Assembly: GCF_015767245.1 (NCBI RefSeq)
Contig: NZ_JADOTV010000001.1
Location: forward strand, 1-64,000
Direction of reading: 5' to 3'
Source of the DNA: Aureivirga sp. CE67
GTDB taxonomy: Bacteria > Bacteroidota > Bacteroidia > Flavobacteriales > Flavobacteriaceae
Length of the DNA: 64,000 bases
Under the pieces are notes generated by a model. It was given only the letters and a program-made list of their open reading frames with translations. It made no database searches and was not told where the DNA came from. Below, one piece after another: positions 24,740-34,177 of this stretch. The position numbers and the translations under genes are program-made. Numbering within the stretch: the stretch's first letter is position 1; each line of letters begins with the position of its first letter.

Positions 24740-25471
24740 CTACATTTTTTCTTGTTCAAATATAGTATTTCTTACTTTGTTCTTCTTATACTTTGTTTTA
24801 AGTAAAACTTCTTTGTTCTCAGCTGCACGATAATGTTTACTATCAGGATTTAAAAGATATTCGAGTTGAAATGCAATCATTTTTTCAAAAGGTACAAGAA
24901 AATTATTTGTATCAGATTGTTCTAAACCGCTTTTTTTAAGCAAATTTAAAACAGTATGCACAGATTCGATCGTACTAAGACAAAGAGATTCTGGTTGTTG
25001 TTTGAATATAAATTTCGATTTTATTTCATTGTCAAAACTCACTCTTTTTAGCTTTTGTAAATTCTTGCTAAGCTTAAGCATTTTTCGAGCGCAAGGCCAA
25101 GTAGCATCAAGAATAAAAATATGTGGATTTTCTCCCATAAAAGAGTTTATTTCTTCATTTTTTTTGGTTGATAAATTGAAATTATCATTCCCAGGATACA
25201 ATAAGAAAGCGGTATTTTTCTCATTAGCCAATATTTCGTTTACTCGATTATTATTGGTAAAATCTACTCCAACTATAATTTCTGAATTTTCAAGCTGAAG
25301 ATTTGTGATATGTCCCGTTCCTTTTTTCTCTTTTTTATATTCCTTTGGGTGCATCAGAATAATAAAATGAGTTTTGGTAGAAATTGGATTTATATATTCA
25401 CAAACACAGGTGCATGAAGATCTCATGCATTTATAACATTTACCTCTTGTTTCTTTATTTTCTATTTGCAA
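24740..25471 (-). CDS. DTW-domain tRNA-uridine aminocarboxypropyltransferase
   Basis: A 243-residue protein of the TapT/DTWD family, which adds the acp group from S-adenosylmethionine to uridine of tRNA (acp3U). A zinc-like cysteine cluster CYKCMRSSCTCVCEYI lies at the N-terminus. Then IILMHPKEYKKEKKGTGH, LLYPGND and the signature DATWPCARKML (DTW motif in DATW form) follow, ending with the SLCLSTIESV block. Family placement is confident; the exact position modified is not visible. It is a stand-alone gene next to repeats. Confidence 0.88.
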   Translation of the reverse strand: MQIENKETRGKCYKCMRSSCTCVCEYINPISTKTHFIILMHPKEYKKEKKGTGHITNLQLENSEIIVGVDFTNNNRVNEILANEKNTAFLLYPGNDNFNLSTKKNEEINSFMGENPHIFILDATWPCARKMLKLSKNLQKLKRVSFDNEIKSKFIFKQQPESLCLSTIESVHTVLNLLKKSGLEQSDTNNFLVPFEKMIAFQLEYLLNPDSKHYRAAENKEVLLKTKYKKNKVRNTIFEQEKM

Positions 25472-25697
25472 AGTGAGATTCTTTTTATTTTTCTAATCGG
25501 TTGTATTAAAAAGTCTAATTTCTTATTATTTTACACTCTGTATTTACTTAAAAAAAATAATAAATGTTCAAAAATAGTCGATTTTGTATTTGAAAACAAA
25601 AAACAATAATATTTGGATTTACAACTTTTGTATGTAATGGAGGGATTTGCCCTAAAAGAAATTAAAATTCTCTAATTTTGTGTTTTAAAATTAAAGG

Positions 25698-26057
25698 ATG
25701 GGTAGTAGTTATAAAAAGAAACATAAAGTTCGAATTGCGGTTTATAATCTAGAAAATCGAATTTTTGTTGGGAGGAATAATATTGAGGTGAATTTACCTG
25801 GAGTTGAGAAACAAATGCAGAAAGACGATAAGTTGTATATTCATTATTTGAATGAAGGAAAATATCGTTTGCTTTGGGTGTTTCGTAGACCTGTGATGAA
25901 GAAAAAAGAGATTTTACAGATTTTGGAGGAAGCAAATATTAATGGTTTGTTGTTTAAAGAAAACTTACAAGCTTTGATGCTTTATACAAATCTTTCTGAG
26001 GCAGATTTTGATTTAGAAAGTTTGGAAACTGCTCTTGAGAAAATAGAAAAGCTTTAA
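25698..26057 (+). CDS. hypothetical protein
   Basis: A 119-residue basic protein with no signal peptide. The middle is beta-rich (VRIAVYNLENRIFVG, DKLYIHYLNEGKYRLLWVFRRP), followed by helices with an acidic end (ADFDLESLETALEKIEKL). No family recognised. ATG 25698 follows an AT-rich leader, and a strong terminator follows the stop, both supporting a real gene. Confidence 0.65.
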   Translation: MGSSYKKKHKVRIAVYNLENRIFVGRNNIEVNLPGVEKQMQKDDKLYIHYLNEGKYRLLWVFRRPVMKKKEILQILEEANINGLLFKENLQALMLYTNLSEADFDLESLETALEKIEKL

Positions 26058-26060
26058 AAT

Positions 26061-26099
26061 AAAAATCCTATTAGAAGTCTAGTTTCTAATAGGATTTTT
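26061..26099 (+). terminator. intrinsic terminator after hypothetical gene
   Basis: AAATCCTATTAGAA pairs with TTCTAATAGGATTT around a short loop and runs into T5. It is among the strongest hairpins in the window. Confidence 0.92.
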
Positions 26100-26149
26100 G
26101 GTTTTATTTAAATTAGTCGCGAGTTACAAACCCGCGCCAGAATAGGGTA

Positions 26150-26180
26150 AACACACCCCTAGCCCCTCTCAAGAGGGGAA
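26150..26180 (+). repeat. palindromic intergenic repeat, copy 4 of 7
   Basis: Core only (ACACACCCCTAGCCCC and the palindrome), next to GCGAGTTACAAACCCGCGCC, between two convergent genes. The left TIR region is missing, so this looks like a truncated copy. Confidence 0.85.
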
Positions 26181-26187
26181 CTTAAAA

Positions 26188-27528
26188 TTATCTTCTACGT
26201 TTCTTTTTCTTTGGTTCTTCTTCTGTTGTTTTTTTAGATTGATTTGCGATATAATGCGATAACATTTTATCCATTAATTCTTCTTTTGTCAGATGATGTA
26301 AAACTGTTCGGAATTTCATTTTCATTTCTTGCGAAACTTCTTTGTTCATCTTTGTTTTGAAGATTTGTTTTGCCCAAAGTAAAGCCGAATTATCTTCCAT
26401 ACTTTCTGCTGATGGTTTTTCATAAGCTTTGAAAGTAATTCCTAATTCTGCCTGAAAATCTGCGATATCTACAGCTTCTTCTTGCTGAATAATCGATAAA
26501 GAAAGTCCTGAAGCTCCAGCTCTCGCAGTTCTTCCGCTTCTATGAACGTAAGTTTCGTATAAATCTGGTAAATGATAATTCACCACATAAGACAAATCTT
26601 TCACATCAATTCCACGAGCTGCTAAATCAGTTGCAATCAAAATATCAATATATCCATCTCTGAATTGTCCCATGATTCGATCACGAATTCCTTGTGTCAA
26701 ACTTCCATGAATTGCTCCTGAAGAAAATTTATGTTTTGCTAAATTCTTCGCTAATTTATTAACCGCTGCTTTTGTTTTACAGAAAATAATTCCTTGTTTT
26801 CCTTCTCTACTTGACAAGAAATGCATCAAAACATCTAGTTTTTCAATCGGATCAACAATTACATATTTATGATTGATTTTTTCATTTCCAGAAATTTTCA
26901 TGTCAACTTTTATTTCTTCAATATCTTTTGACATATAATCATTAATCAAGGAACGTGTAGTTCCTGGAAGTGTTGCTGAAAACAAAAAAGTTCTCTTTTT
27001 CTTCGGTAACATTTTGAAGATTTCATTCAAATCTGTTTTCAATGAAGTTACCATTTCATCTGCTTCGTCTAAAACCAAATATGAAGCTTCTGCAATAGAA
27101 ACTGCTTCTCTTTTTACCAAATCAATTAATCTTCCTGGAGTTGCCACGATGATTTGTGTTGGTTCTTTTAGTCTTTCTATTTGTGGTTTGATTGGAATTC
27201 CTCCGCAAACAGCAGCGATAGAAATTGCTGGAATTTCAGAAGCATAAGCTTTTAAATTCTCATAAATTTGTTGTCCTAATTCTCTTGTAGGAACTAAAAC
27301 TACAGCTTGCACCTGCGTTTTTTCCACATCGATCATTTGTAATAATGGCAAACCAAAAGCGGCAGTTTTTCCCGTTCCTGTTTTTGCTAATCCTACAAAA
27401 TCTTTCGTGGAATTCAATAAAATTGGAATTGTTTTTTCTTGAATTTCCGTTGGTACTTTTATGTTTAAGTTTTCTAAACTTTTTAAAATTGGTGCTGATA
27501 ATCCTAAATCAGAAAATTGTTTTGACAT
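26188..27528 (-). CDS. DEAD-box RNA helicase
   Basis: A 446-residue ATP-dependent RNA helicase of the RhlE/CshA class. Motifs: Q-motif FSDLGLSAPILKSL, Walker A AKTGTGKTAAF, PTRELGQQI, DEAD in VLDEADEMV, SATLPG, then GIIFCKTKAAVNKLA, DLAARGIDV and HRSGRTARAG. It ends in a basic tail KKKKRRR typical of RNA-binding extensions. It probably acts in ribosome assembly or mRNA turnover. Start ATG 27528; no operon partner is evident. Confidence 0.95.
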   Translation of the reverse strand: MSKQFSDLGLSAPILKSLENLNIKVPTEIQEKTIPILLNSTKDFVGLAKTGTGKTAAFGLPLLQMIDVEKTQVQAVVLVPTRELGQQIYENLKAYASEIPAISIAAVCGGIPIKPQIERLKEPTQIIVATPGRLIDLVKREAVSIAEASYLVLDEADEMVTSLKTDLNEIFKMLPKKKRTFLFSATLPGTTRSLINDYMSKDIEEIKVDMKISGNEKINHKYVIVDPIEKLDVLMHFLSSREGKQGIIFCKTKAAVNKLAKNLAKHKFSSGAIHGSLTQGIRDRIMGQFRDGYIDILIATDLAARGIDVKDLSYVVNYHLPDLYETYVHRSGRTARAGASGLSLSIIQQEEAVDIADFQAELGITFKAYEKPSAESMEDNSALLWAKQIFKTKMNKEVSQEMKMKFRTVLHHLTKEELMDKMLSHYIANQSKKTTEEEPKKKKRRR

Positions 27529-27621
27529 CTAAATTTATTTTGTGCAAAAATACGCAGCCTTTTAGACATAGACTCTTTTATTTTCTTAAAATATCAAATC
27601 AAAGAGATTTTTAAACAAAAC

Positions 27622-28329
27622 CTAACATGTACACATCGTAACTGTAGCAGTTTTTAATGATTTATATTTTTCAAAATATGGTTTTAAAAGCTTCTCTCTT
27701 TCTTCATAAACTCCTCTCATTTTCTTCTCAAATTCTTCATCAGACTGTACCATATCTTCAATTTCTTGAATTCTATTTTCGATTCTATAATTGAATTTCA
27801 CAAGAAGTTCTTTTATTTCACTTTTCACCTCATCTGGAACATTTCCTGCATCATGAATAAAAACTTCAAAAGAACACATATCTTTTCCATAAGCATATTG
27901 AGCAAAAGGTTTTGTGTTCATCCAAACTTGATCTTCGGAAGTATAATTTCCTGAAAGTCCTGTTGTATAGCTTTTTCTTTCTAAATCTAAAATTTCAACT
28001 TTATCCACTTTTTCTAAAACAATTGCCATCGGTTCTAAATGTTTATAAACATAAAGATTTTTGTTATAAACATATTTTAACCGTTTTGCATAATAACAAT
28101 ATTCTCCTGGCTCTGTAACCAATTCGTTTTTCAAAAACAATTTTGGATTTTGCTCTAAATACGATTTATATTCATCTGTATTTTTTCCATTTGCTAAAAA
28201 ACGATAGCCTTCCACGGTTTCTCCATTCTTAAAATGAATCTGGAAATGAATTTCTACTCCATTATATTCTGCAAAAAGAAGAATTGGAAATAGGAAGATT
28301 ATTATTTTGGTGAATGTTTTTTTTGTCAT
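27622..28329 (-). CDS. exported hypothetical protein
   Basis: A 235-residue protein with signal peptide (TKKTFTKIIIFLFPILLFAE). The mature part starts with a beta-like VEIHFQIHFKNGETVEGYRF and ends with a coiled, charged helix (EFEKKMRGVYEEREKLLKPYFEKYKSL) and CTC. No family recognised. The start agrees with the signal peptide. Confidence 0.65.
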   Translation of the reverse strand: MTKKTFTKIIIFLFPILLFAEYNGVEIHFQIHFKNGETVEGYRFLANGKNTDEYKSYLEQNPKLFLKNELVTEPGEYCYYAKRLKYVYNKNLYVYKHLEPMAIVLEKVDKVEILDLERKSYTTGLSGNYTSEDQVWMNTKPFAQYAYGKDMCSFEVFIHDAGNVPDEVKSEIKELLVKFNYRIENRIQEIEDMVQSDEEFEKKMRGVYEEREKLLKPYFEKYKSLKTATVTMCTC

Positions 28330-28442
28330 ATCTCAATTTTGATTCTTTTTCAGTTTATTTTAATTACTTAAAAGCTAATGTATAAATTTCATCCCTCAAT
28401 TCAAATCCGATTTCGACTCCGCTCAATCTCCGTTTTCAAACC

Positions 28443-30074
28443 TCACTCCTTCCTAAACATCTTCATCAACATTTCAGGAACATCCATTCTTTCCATAATT
28501 ACTTCAACAAAACGAAGTTTATCATCATTAGCTCGTAATTCAGAAAGGCAAGTTTCTAATTCTTCTGTAGTAGTAACTTTTGTAGTCCAAACATTTTCGC
28601 CAAACATTTTTGGTAAATCGGCATAATTCCACATTTGAATATCGTTATATTCCATCTTTTCTCCATGAATCACCCGCTCAATTGTATAACCGTCATTGTT
28701 TAAAAGAAAAATAATTGGAGTCGTTTCATAGCGCAACATCGTAGAAACTTCTTGAGCTGTCAATTGAAAAGCACCATCTCCCACAAAAAGAATATTTTCT
28801 TTGGAAGAATCTGCGATAGAAGTTCCTAGCAAAGCTCCAACTGAATAACCAATAGAAGCCCAAATAATTTGAGAAATAAAATTCACATTATCTGGCATTC
28901 GAATAGGTAAAAGTCCAAACAAACTCGTTCCTGTTCCTGCAATAATAGTACTGTGTTCTTTGAAAAAATAACCCATTCGATCCCAAAAATACGCTTGTTC
29001 AATTTTATTAAAATTTTTCTCAATCATGAAATGATTTTTCTCTTTTTTAGGAATTTTTGTAGCGGAAAATTTCAGTTTACTATCTTTAATTTTTTTGGAT
29101 AAAAAAGGAATAAAGTCATGAAAGTATAATTCATAATAATGAGAGTTTTTGACACGAACATGATTACTATGAATTTCTATTGAAGAAGATTTTGGAAGCA
29201 TACTTGTGTTCAAATCCGAAATTAGAGCGCCGAAAGAAATAATACAATCTGCTTTATGCACAAAATCATAGACTTTTTCATTTCCATTTTCGCCACTATA
29301 AACACCAACAAACAATGGATTTGATTCATTTATATAAGCTTTCCCCATATTTGTAGTAATAAATGGAATCTGAACTTCTTTAATTAAATGTTCAATATCT
29401 TTTTTAATATCATGTCGCATCGCACATAAATCCACACACAAAAGAGGTCTTTTAGAATGACTCAAAACTTTTGTAATTCGAATTGCAGCTTCTTCCATCG
29501 TTTCTTTGGCTGAAACTGAATTTGTAAGTTCCAAAGGCTTTTTTTCCACTTCAATTTCCTGATAACAAATATCACTTGAAACTCCAATATAAACTGGTAA
29601 TTTCTTTTTGAAACAAACTGTCAAAACTCGATCAATTTCTTCGGCAGCATTTTCCACAGTAAGAATTGTTTGAGCTTTTGTCACTTTTGCATACATTTCT
29701 TCAAAAACATTGTATTCATTTGTTCGAATAGAATGATGAAAAACAATATCTGATTTTTGAATTTCTGCAGAAGGCATTCCAACAATTTTTACCACAGGAA
29801 GATATTCAGCAAAAGAACCCGCAATACCGTTTATGGCACTCAATTCTCCAACACCATAAGTTGTAACCAAAGCTGCAGCTCCTTTGATTCTAGCATAACC
29901 ATCCGCAGCATAAGCTCCATTTAATTCATTACAATTTCCAATCCAACGCAAGCCTTTATAATGTACAACTTGATCTAGAAAACCTAAATTATAATCTCCT
30001 GGAACTCCGAAAACATCGTCAATTCCCAACTCCTTCAATCGCATTAATAAATAATCTCCTACTGTAGTTTTCAT
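28443..30074 (-). CDS. TPP-dependent 2-oxoacid decarboxylase (indolepyruvate/pyruvate decarboxylase-like)
   Basis: About 543 residues from ATG 30074; a TTG at 30092 would add six residues, but the ATG with MKTTVGDYLLMRL matches the family start. VFGVPGDYNLGFLD and the catalytic glutamate in NCNELNGAYAADGYAR are in the PYR domain. The Pp domain carries GDGAFQLTAQE and LLNNDGYTIE, the pattern of pyruvate and indolepyruvate decarboxylases. The substrate (pyruvate, indolepyruvate or another 2-oxo acid) cannot be fixed. It is 26 bases downstream of the CitE-like gene on the same strand, so probably one operon. Confidence 0.9.
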   Translation of the reverse strand: MKTTVGDYLLMRLKELGIDDVFGVPGDYNLGFLDQVVHYKGLRWIGNCNELNGAYAADGYARIKGAAALVTTYGVGELSAINGIAGSFAEYLPVVKIVGMPSAEIQKSDIVFHHSIRTNEYNVFEEMYAKVTKAQTILTVENAAEEIDRVLTVCFKKKLPVYIGVSSDICYQEIEVEKKPLELTNSVSAKETMEEAAIRITKVLSHSKRPLLCVDLCAMRHDIKKDIEHLIKEVQIPFITTNMGKAYINESNPLFVGVYSGENGNEKVYDFVHKADCIISFGALISDLNTSMLPKSSSIEIHSNHVRVKNSHYYELYFHDFIPFLSKKIKDSKLKFSATKIPKKEKNHFMIEKNFNKIEQAYFWDRMGYFFKEHSTIIAGTGTSLFGLLPIRMPDNVNFISQIIWASIGYSVGALLGTSIADSSKENILFVGDGAFQLTAQEVSTMLRYETTPIIFLLNNDGYTIERVIHGEKMEYNDIQMWNYADLPKMFGENVWTTKVTTTEELETCLSELRANDDKLRFVEVIMERMDVPEMLMKMFRKE

Positions 30075-30100
30075 AATTTTTCTTTTATTCAAAAAAACAC

Positions 30101-30955
30101 TTATTTATTTTTCATTTTTTCTAAAACTCTCTGACATCTTTTTACCACAGGAACATCTACCATCTTACCTTGATATTCGCAAACAGAACCATTTGCTTTT
30201 TCATAAGCTTTGATAATTTCTATCGCTTCTTGAATTTCTTTTTCTGTTGGTTTTAATACATTTTTAATCGTTTTTAGTTGATTAGGATGAATAGCGATTT
30301 TCGCATCAAAACCTAAATTTTTAATCACTTTTATTTCTTCAATTAATCCTTTTTCATTTTTAAAATCTAAAAAAGGAACATCCCAAGCTAATTTATGAGA
30401 AGCTTTTGCTGCTTGAATTATTCTACTTCGAAAAGTCATAGAATTTTTAATATCAAGATTTGCTCCTATATCATTTGCGAAATCAATTCCACCATAGACC
30501 AAACCAACAACTCTAGAGTGTTTTGCAATTTCAAAAGCTTTTTCCAAACCAAGTGCAGTTTCTATTAAAACCAAAAAATCTACATTTTGAAACTCTCCAG
30601 AAAACAAAGAATTATAAATCTCTACTTCTTCAAAGCTTTCTATTTTTGGTAAAAGAAAAATTCCTGGAACAAAATCGTTTTTTAGAAAAGCTGAAATATC
30701 TTCCAATCCAAAAGCTGTTTTGATAGAATTAATTCGGACAGAAAGAAGAATTGAATGGTTGCTCGGATATTCTTTTTTCTGGTTAAAATAAGAAAATAGA
30801 ATCTGTCTTGCCTCTTCTTTACCTTGTATAGAAATAGCATCTTCCAAATCGAAACAAACCATATCTGCAAAAGGTAAATTTCCTGCTTTTTCAAATTGTT
30901 CCAGATGATTAGCAGGTGTAAATAATAAGTTTTGACAAAGTTCAATTTTCTTCAT
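30101..30955 (-). CDS. CitE-like CoA ester lyase
   Basis: About 284 residues from ATG 30955 (MKKIELCQNLLFTPAN). The longer frame starts with TTG at 30982 and has no family support. Motifs of the HpcH/HpaI-CitE family: ADMVCFDLEDAI, RINS, GIFLLPKIES, LIETALGLEKA, LVYGGIDFANDIGA and IHPNQL. Members cleave or form malyl-, citramalyl- or methylmalyl-CoA. Immediately followed by the decarboxylase gene and divergent from the MaoC/EamA genes, hence a dicarboxylic CoA or branched 2-oxoacid pathway is likely. Confidence 0.88.
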   Translation of the reverse strand: MKKIELCQNLLFTPANHLEQFEKAGNLPFADMVCFDLEDAISIQGKEEARQILFSYFNQKKEYPSNHSILLSVRINSIKTAFGLEDISAFLKNDFVPGIFLLPKIESFEEVEIYNSLFSGEFQNVDFLVLIETALGLEKAFEIAKHSRVVGLVYGGIDFANDIGANLDIKNSMTFRSRIIQAAKASHKLAWDVPFLDFKNEKGLIEEIKVIKNLGFDAKIAIHPNQLKTIKNVLKPTEKEIQEAIEIIKAYEKANGSVCEYQGKMVDVPVVKRCQRVLEKMKNK

Positions 30956-31126
30956 CCTCAAAGAATTAAAAGTATCCTTCAAGTTACTAAATATCTAGTT
31001 TTCAAAATATTGATTTGATTTAAATCGCAAAACTTTAACACTAAACAAAAAAATCTTAAATGATTTATTCTTAATTTATTAGGTATTAAAATTTCAATAT
31101 CTATTTCAAAAAAGAGAAAAATAAAA

Positions 31127-32068
31127 ATGAATATTTCAAATAGTTTAAAAGGGCATCTGGCAGTATTTTTTGCTTACATTTTTTTAGGTTCAAATTTTAT
31201 GTTTGTAAAAGTTTTGATGCCAGAAGTTTTATCTCCAATGGCTTTCTTTTTTACAAGAATTTGGGGAATTATTCCTTTTGCTTTTATTCTTTATCTCTTC
31301 AAACCTCAGAAAATTAAAAGAAAACATTTTATTCCACTTTTAGTTAGCGCCATCATGATTGTAACCATTAGTAATCATTCTTATTTCTATGGTTTAAATC
31401 TTACTTCTCCTGTGGATGCTTCAATTTTAATGACTTGCACACCTATTTTCGCTCTATTTTTTAGTGTTTTAGCCAAACATGAAAAATTTAGTTTATTGAA
31501 AATTATTGGTGTTATTGTTGGAGGAATTGGTGCTGTAGTTTTAATTCTCTACGGAAGTAAATCTGGAAATCATGAAGCTACTCTCAAAGGAAATTTAGCA
31601 TTTTTATTAACTTCATTGGCTTATGGAGCGTACATTGTAGCATCCAAACCAATCATTCAAAATTATAATGCTGCTACTTCTATTTTTTGGATTTTCTTTT
31701 TAGGAGGTTTGACGATTATTCCTGTTGTTTATGAACCTGTCGTTTCAACAGATTGGCTTTCTATTTCTACAAAAGACTATTTAATGATTGGTTATACCGT
31801 TTTAATCGCGACTCTTTTGGCTTATTCTTTAGCAATTTATTCGTTAAAACACTTGCCACCTTCGGTATCTTCTAGCTATATCTATATACAACCCGTTACA
31901 GTTTTTGTGATGATTTTATTTTCAGATGCACTACATCAGGGTAAAAATTTTAAAGATGATTTTTCTTGGGTAAAAGTATTCTCTTGCGTGTTAGTTTTTA
32001 TTGGAATTTTAATCATTATACGAGGAAGAAAAATTGAATTACAAAAAATAAAAAAGAAGAAAATATGA
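31127..32068 (+). CDS. EamA-family membrane transporter (first copy)
   Basis: A 313-residue, ten-helix drug/metabolite transporter with two EamA repeats (about 10-150 and 160-295). It starts KGHLAVFFAYIFLGSNFMFVKVLMPE, closely matching the gene at 33144, so the two are paralogues flanking a MaoC gene. It overlaps the MaoC start by 4 bases (ATGA), implying translational coupling. It probably exports a small metabolite made by the neighbouring enzymes. The substrate is unknown. Confidence 0.9.
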   Translation: MNISNSLKGHLAVFFAYIFLGSNFMFVKVLMPEVLSPMAFFFTRIWGIIPFAFILYLFKPQKIKRKHFIPLLVSAIMIVTISNHSYFYGLNLTSPVDASILMTCTPIFALFFSVLAKHEKFSLLKIIGVIVGGIGAVVLILYGSKSGNHEATLKGNLAFLLTSLAYGAYIVASKPIIQNYNAATSIFWIFFLGGLTIIPVVYEPVVSTDWLSISTKDYLMIGYTVLIATLLAYSLAIYSLKHLPPSVSSSYIYIQPVTVFVMILFSDALHQGKNFKDDFSWVKVFSCVLVFIGILIIIRGRKIELQKIKKKKI

Positions 32069-33126
32069 TGTTTCTCGCTTATGCTAAATTAAATCAAGAT
32101 GAATATTTTGAAGTTTTCGGTTTGGATTTCGAAGATTTTGAAATTGGGCAAAAATTCATTCATCGTCCTGGAATTACAATTACACAACAAGACAATAAAT
32201 CAGAATGTTTAGACACTTTAAATGGTGCTTGGATGCATTATGATCAGAATTATGCAAAAGATACAGAATGGAAAAATTGTTTAGGTGTAAGCACTTTAAG
32301 TGTACAATATATTTTGGGTTTAACTTGGAAAACTTTTTCTCGAAAAAAAAGAATTACAACTATTGAAAATATCACCATTCCGAAGCCATTTTTTGGAGGA
32401 GATACTTTTTATACAGAATCCGAAATTTTAGATATAAATGTCAACGCTGGAGATGATGATTGTGGAGAAATTTTAGTTCGAACTTCGGGAATTAATCAAA
32501 AAAAGGAAGTTTTTACTATAATCGAATATATTGTTTTGATTTATAAAAAAGGTAAACATCCATTCTATGGAGACAAACGATTTAATTATAGTTTAAAATC
32601 CGAAAAGTTTTCTGCTTATTTTCAAAAAGATAAAAATGAGTGGATTGAACGTTCTGGAATTTATTTAGAAGATTTTAAAAAAGGAGAAATTTACCATCAT
32701 TTTCCTTTCAAATATATTTCACAATCGGAAGCAATCAAACATGCACTACATTCTGGAAATAATGATTCAAAATATATCGATCCACTTTATTCTAAAAGTT
32801 TGATGTTGGAAAACAAAGTACCAATTACAGAAGCTTACCTTTTATCAATTGTTTGTGCAAGTACGACAAAAACTTTCGGTAGAGTTGTTGCAAATCTAGG
32901 CTGGAAAAATATTCATTTCACAAGAGAAGTTTACCCAGAAGAACAAATTCGAGTAATTTCAAAAATATTAGGAAAAAGAAATTCTAAATCTCGCCCAGAC
33001 CAAGGAATACTGAACGTAGAATCTTATTGGATTGACGATAAAGGCGACAAAGTTGTTTCTTTTGAGCGAACATTACTTTTATATAAAAAGGACAAAGCTC
33101 CGTATGAAAACAGCGGGTATTCTTAA
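32065..33126 (+). CDS. MaoC-like hot-dog dehydratase
   Basis: A 353-residue protein with two hot-dog-type halves (about 20-165 and 195-345): FEIGQKFIHRPGITITQQDN and FKKGEIYHHFPFKYISQSEAIKHALHSG start each half. This double layout fits MaoC-like hydratases acting on CoA esters, such as mesaconyl- or methylmalyl-CoA dehydratase. Its clustering with a CitE-like lyase supports that. The canonical catalytic Asp/His of hydratase-2 cannot be pinned down by eye. Coupled to the upstream EamA gene and followed 17 bases later by the second EamA gene. Confidence 0.8.
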   Translation: MMFLAYAKLNQDEYFEVFGLDFEDFEIGQKFIHRPGITITQQDNKSECLDTLNGAWMHYDQNYAKDTEWKNCLGVSTLSVQYILGLTWKTFSRKKRITTIENITIPKPFFGGDTFYTESEILDINVNAGDDDCGEILVRTSGINQKKEVFTIIEYIVLIYKKGKHPFYGDKRFNYSLKSEKFSAYFQKDKNEWIERSGIYLEDFKKGEIYHHFPFKYISQSEAIKHALHSGNNDSKYIDPLYSKSLMLENKVPITEAYLLSIVCASTTKTFGRVVANLGWKNIHFTREVYPEEQIRVISKILGKRNSKSRPDQGILNVESYWIDDKGDKVVSFERTLLLYKKDKAPYENSGYS

Positions 33127-33143
33127 AATTCAATAACAATACT

Positions 33144-34067
33144 ATGTCACAATTCCTGAAAGCACATCTGGCTGTTTTTTTAGCTTATATTTTTTTAGCA
33201 ATTAATTTAGTTGTCAGTAAAATACTGATGCCAGATGTCATGGATCCAAGTAGTTTGTTGTTTTTAAGAATTATTGCTTCGCTTCCGTTTTTAGTTATTT
33301 TTTATATTCTGAATTTTCAAAAAGTAGCTAAAAAAGATATTGGAATTTTGATTCTTTGTAGTGTTTTAGGAATTGTTCTTGACAATGCTGGTTTTTATTT
33401 TGGTTTAAACCTAACTTCACCTATTGATGCTACAATCATCATGACTTTAGCTCCAATTTTCACTTTAATTATCAGTGTATTTCTAAAATTTGAAAAACTA
33501 AATACTTTAAAAATATTAGGAATCGCCTTAGGTGCAATTGGCGCAATTTTATTGATCACTCATTCCAACGAATCTTCTAAAGGAGCAACTTTATCTGGAA
33601 ACTTAATCTTTCTTGGAGCATCCATTGTTTATGGTTTATATGTAGTTTTTTCGAAGCCTTTAATCAAAAAATACAATGCACAAACAGTCCTATTTTGGCT
33701 TTTCGCTATAGGAACTATTTTTATTTTCCCTACAACCATAAATTCAGTACTAGAAGTGAATTGGTCAGAAATTAATTTCGGCAATTATTTATTAATTAGT
33801 TATACCGTAATATTAGGGACTGTATTAAGTTATCTTTTAGCAATTTATTCTTTAAAACATCTTGCTCCATCTACATCTGCAAGTTATATCTATATTCAAC
33901 CTATTATTGTATTTCTTTCCGTTATTATCATTGATTTTTTTGATGTAAACAAAGATTTTAAAAATGATATTTCTTGGATTAAAATTTCAAGTTGTTTGAT
34001 TGTTTTTGGTGGAATTGTTTTGATTATTAGAGCTAGAGTTCGAGAGTTAAAAAAAGAAAAAGTATAG
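33144..34067 (+). CDS. EamA-family membrane transporter (second copy)
   Basis: A 307-residue ten-helix transporter with start LKAHLAVFLAYIFLAINLVVSKILMPD, a paralogue of the gene at 31127. It shares repeat motifs such as GLNLTSP.DA and YIYIQPI.VF. Tandem duplication around the MaoC gene suggests the locus handles two related substrates, or has diverged. Its end is followed by two terminators. Substrate unknown. Confidence 0.9.
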   Translation: MSQFLKAHLAVFLAYIFLAINLVVSKILMPDVMDPSSLLFLRIIASLPFLVIFYILNFQKVAKKDIGILILCSVLGIVLDNAGFYFGLNLTSPIDATIIMTLAPIFTLIISVFLKFEKLNTLKILGIALGAIGAILLITHSNESSKGATLSGNLIFLGASIVYGLYVVFSKPLIKKYNAQTVLFWLFAIGTIFIFPTTINSVLEVNWSEINFGNYLLISYTVILGTVLSYLLAIYSLKHLAPSTSASYIYIQPIIVFLSVIIIDFFDVNKDFKNDISWIKISSCLIVFGGIVLIIRARVRELKKEKV

Positions 34068-34090
34068 TTTTCTATAAAATCTAATAAATA

Positions 34091-34167
34091 AAAATCCTGT
34101 TTAAATTCTATTACAAAATTCAAACAGGATTTAAATAAAAACAGCTATTCATATTGAATAGCTGTTT
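34091..34167. terminator. two adjacent intrinsic terminators
   Basis: AAATCCTGTTT (34092-34102) pairs with AAACAGGATTT (34122-34132) for the plus-strand EamA gene. AACAGCTATTCA (near 34139) pairs with TGAATAGCTGTT (to 34166) for the minus-strand regulator. Convergent genes, both with strong T/A tracts. Confidence 0.9.
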
Positions 34168-34177
34168 TACATAATCT

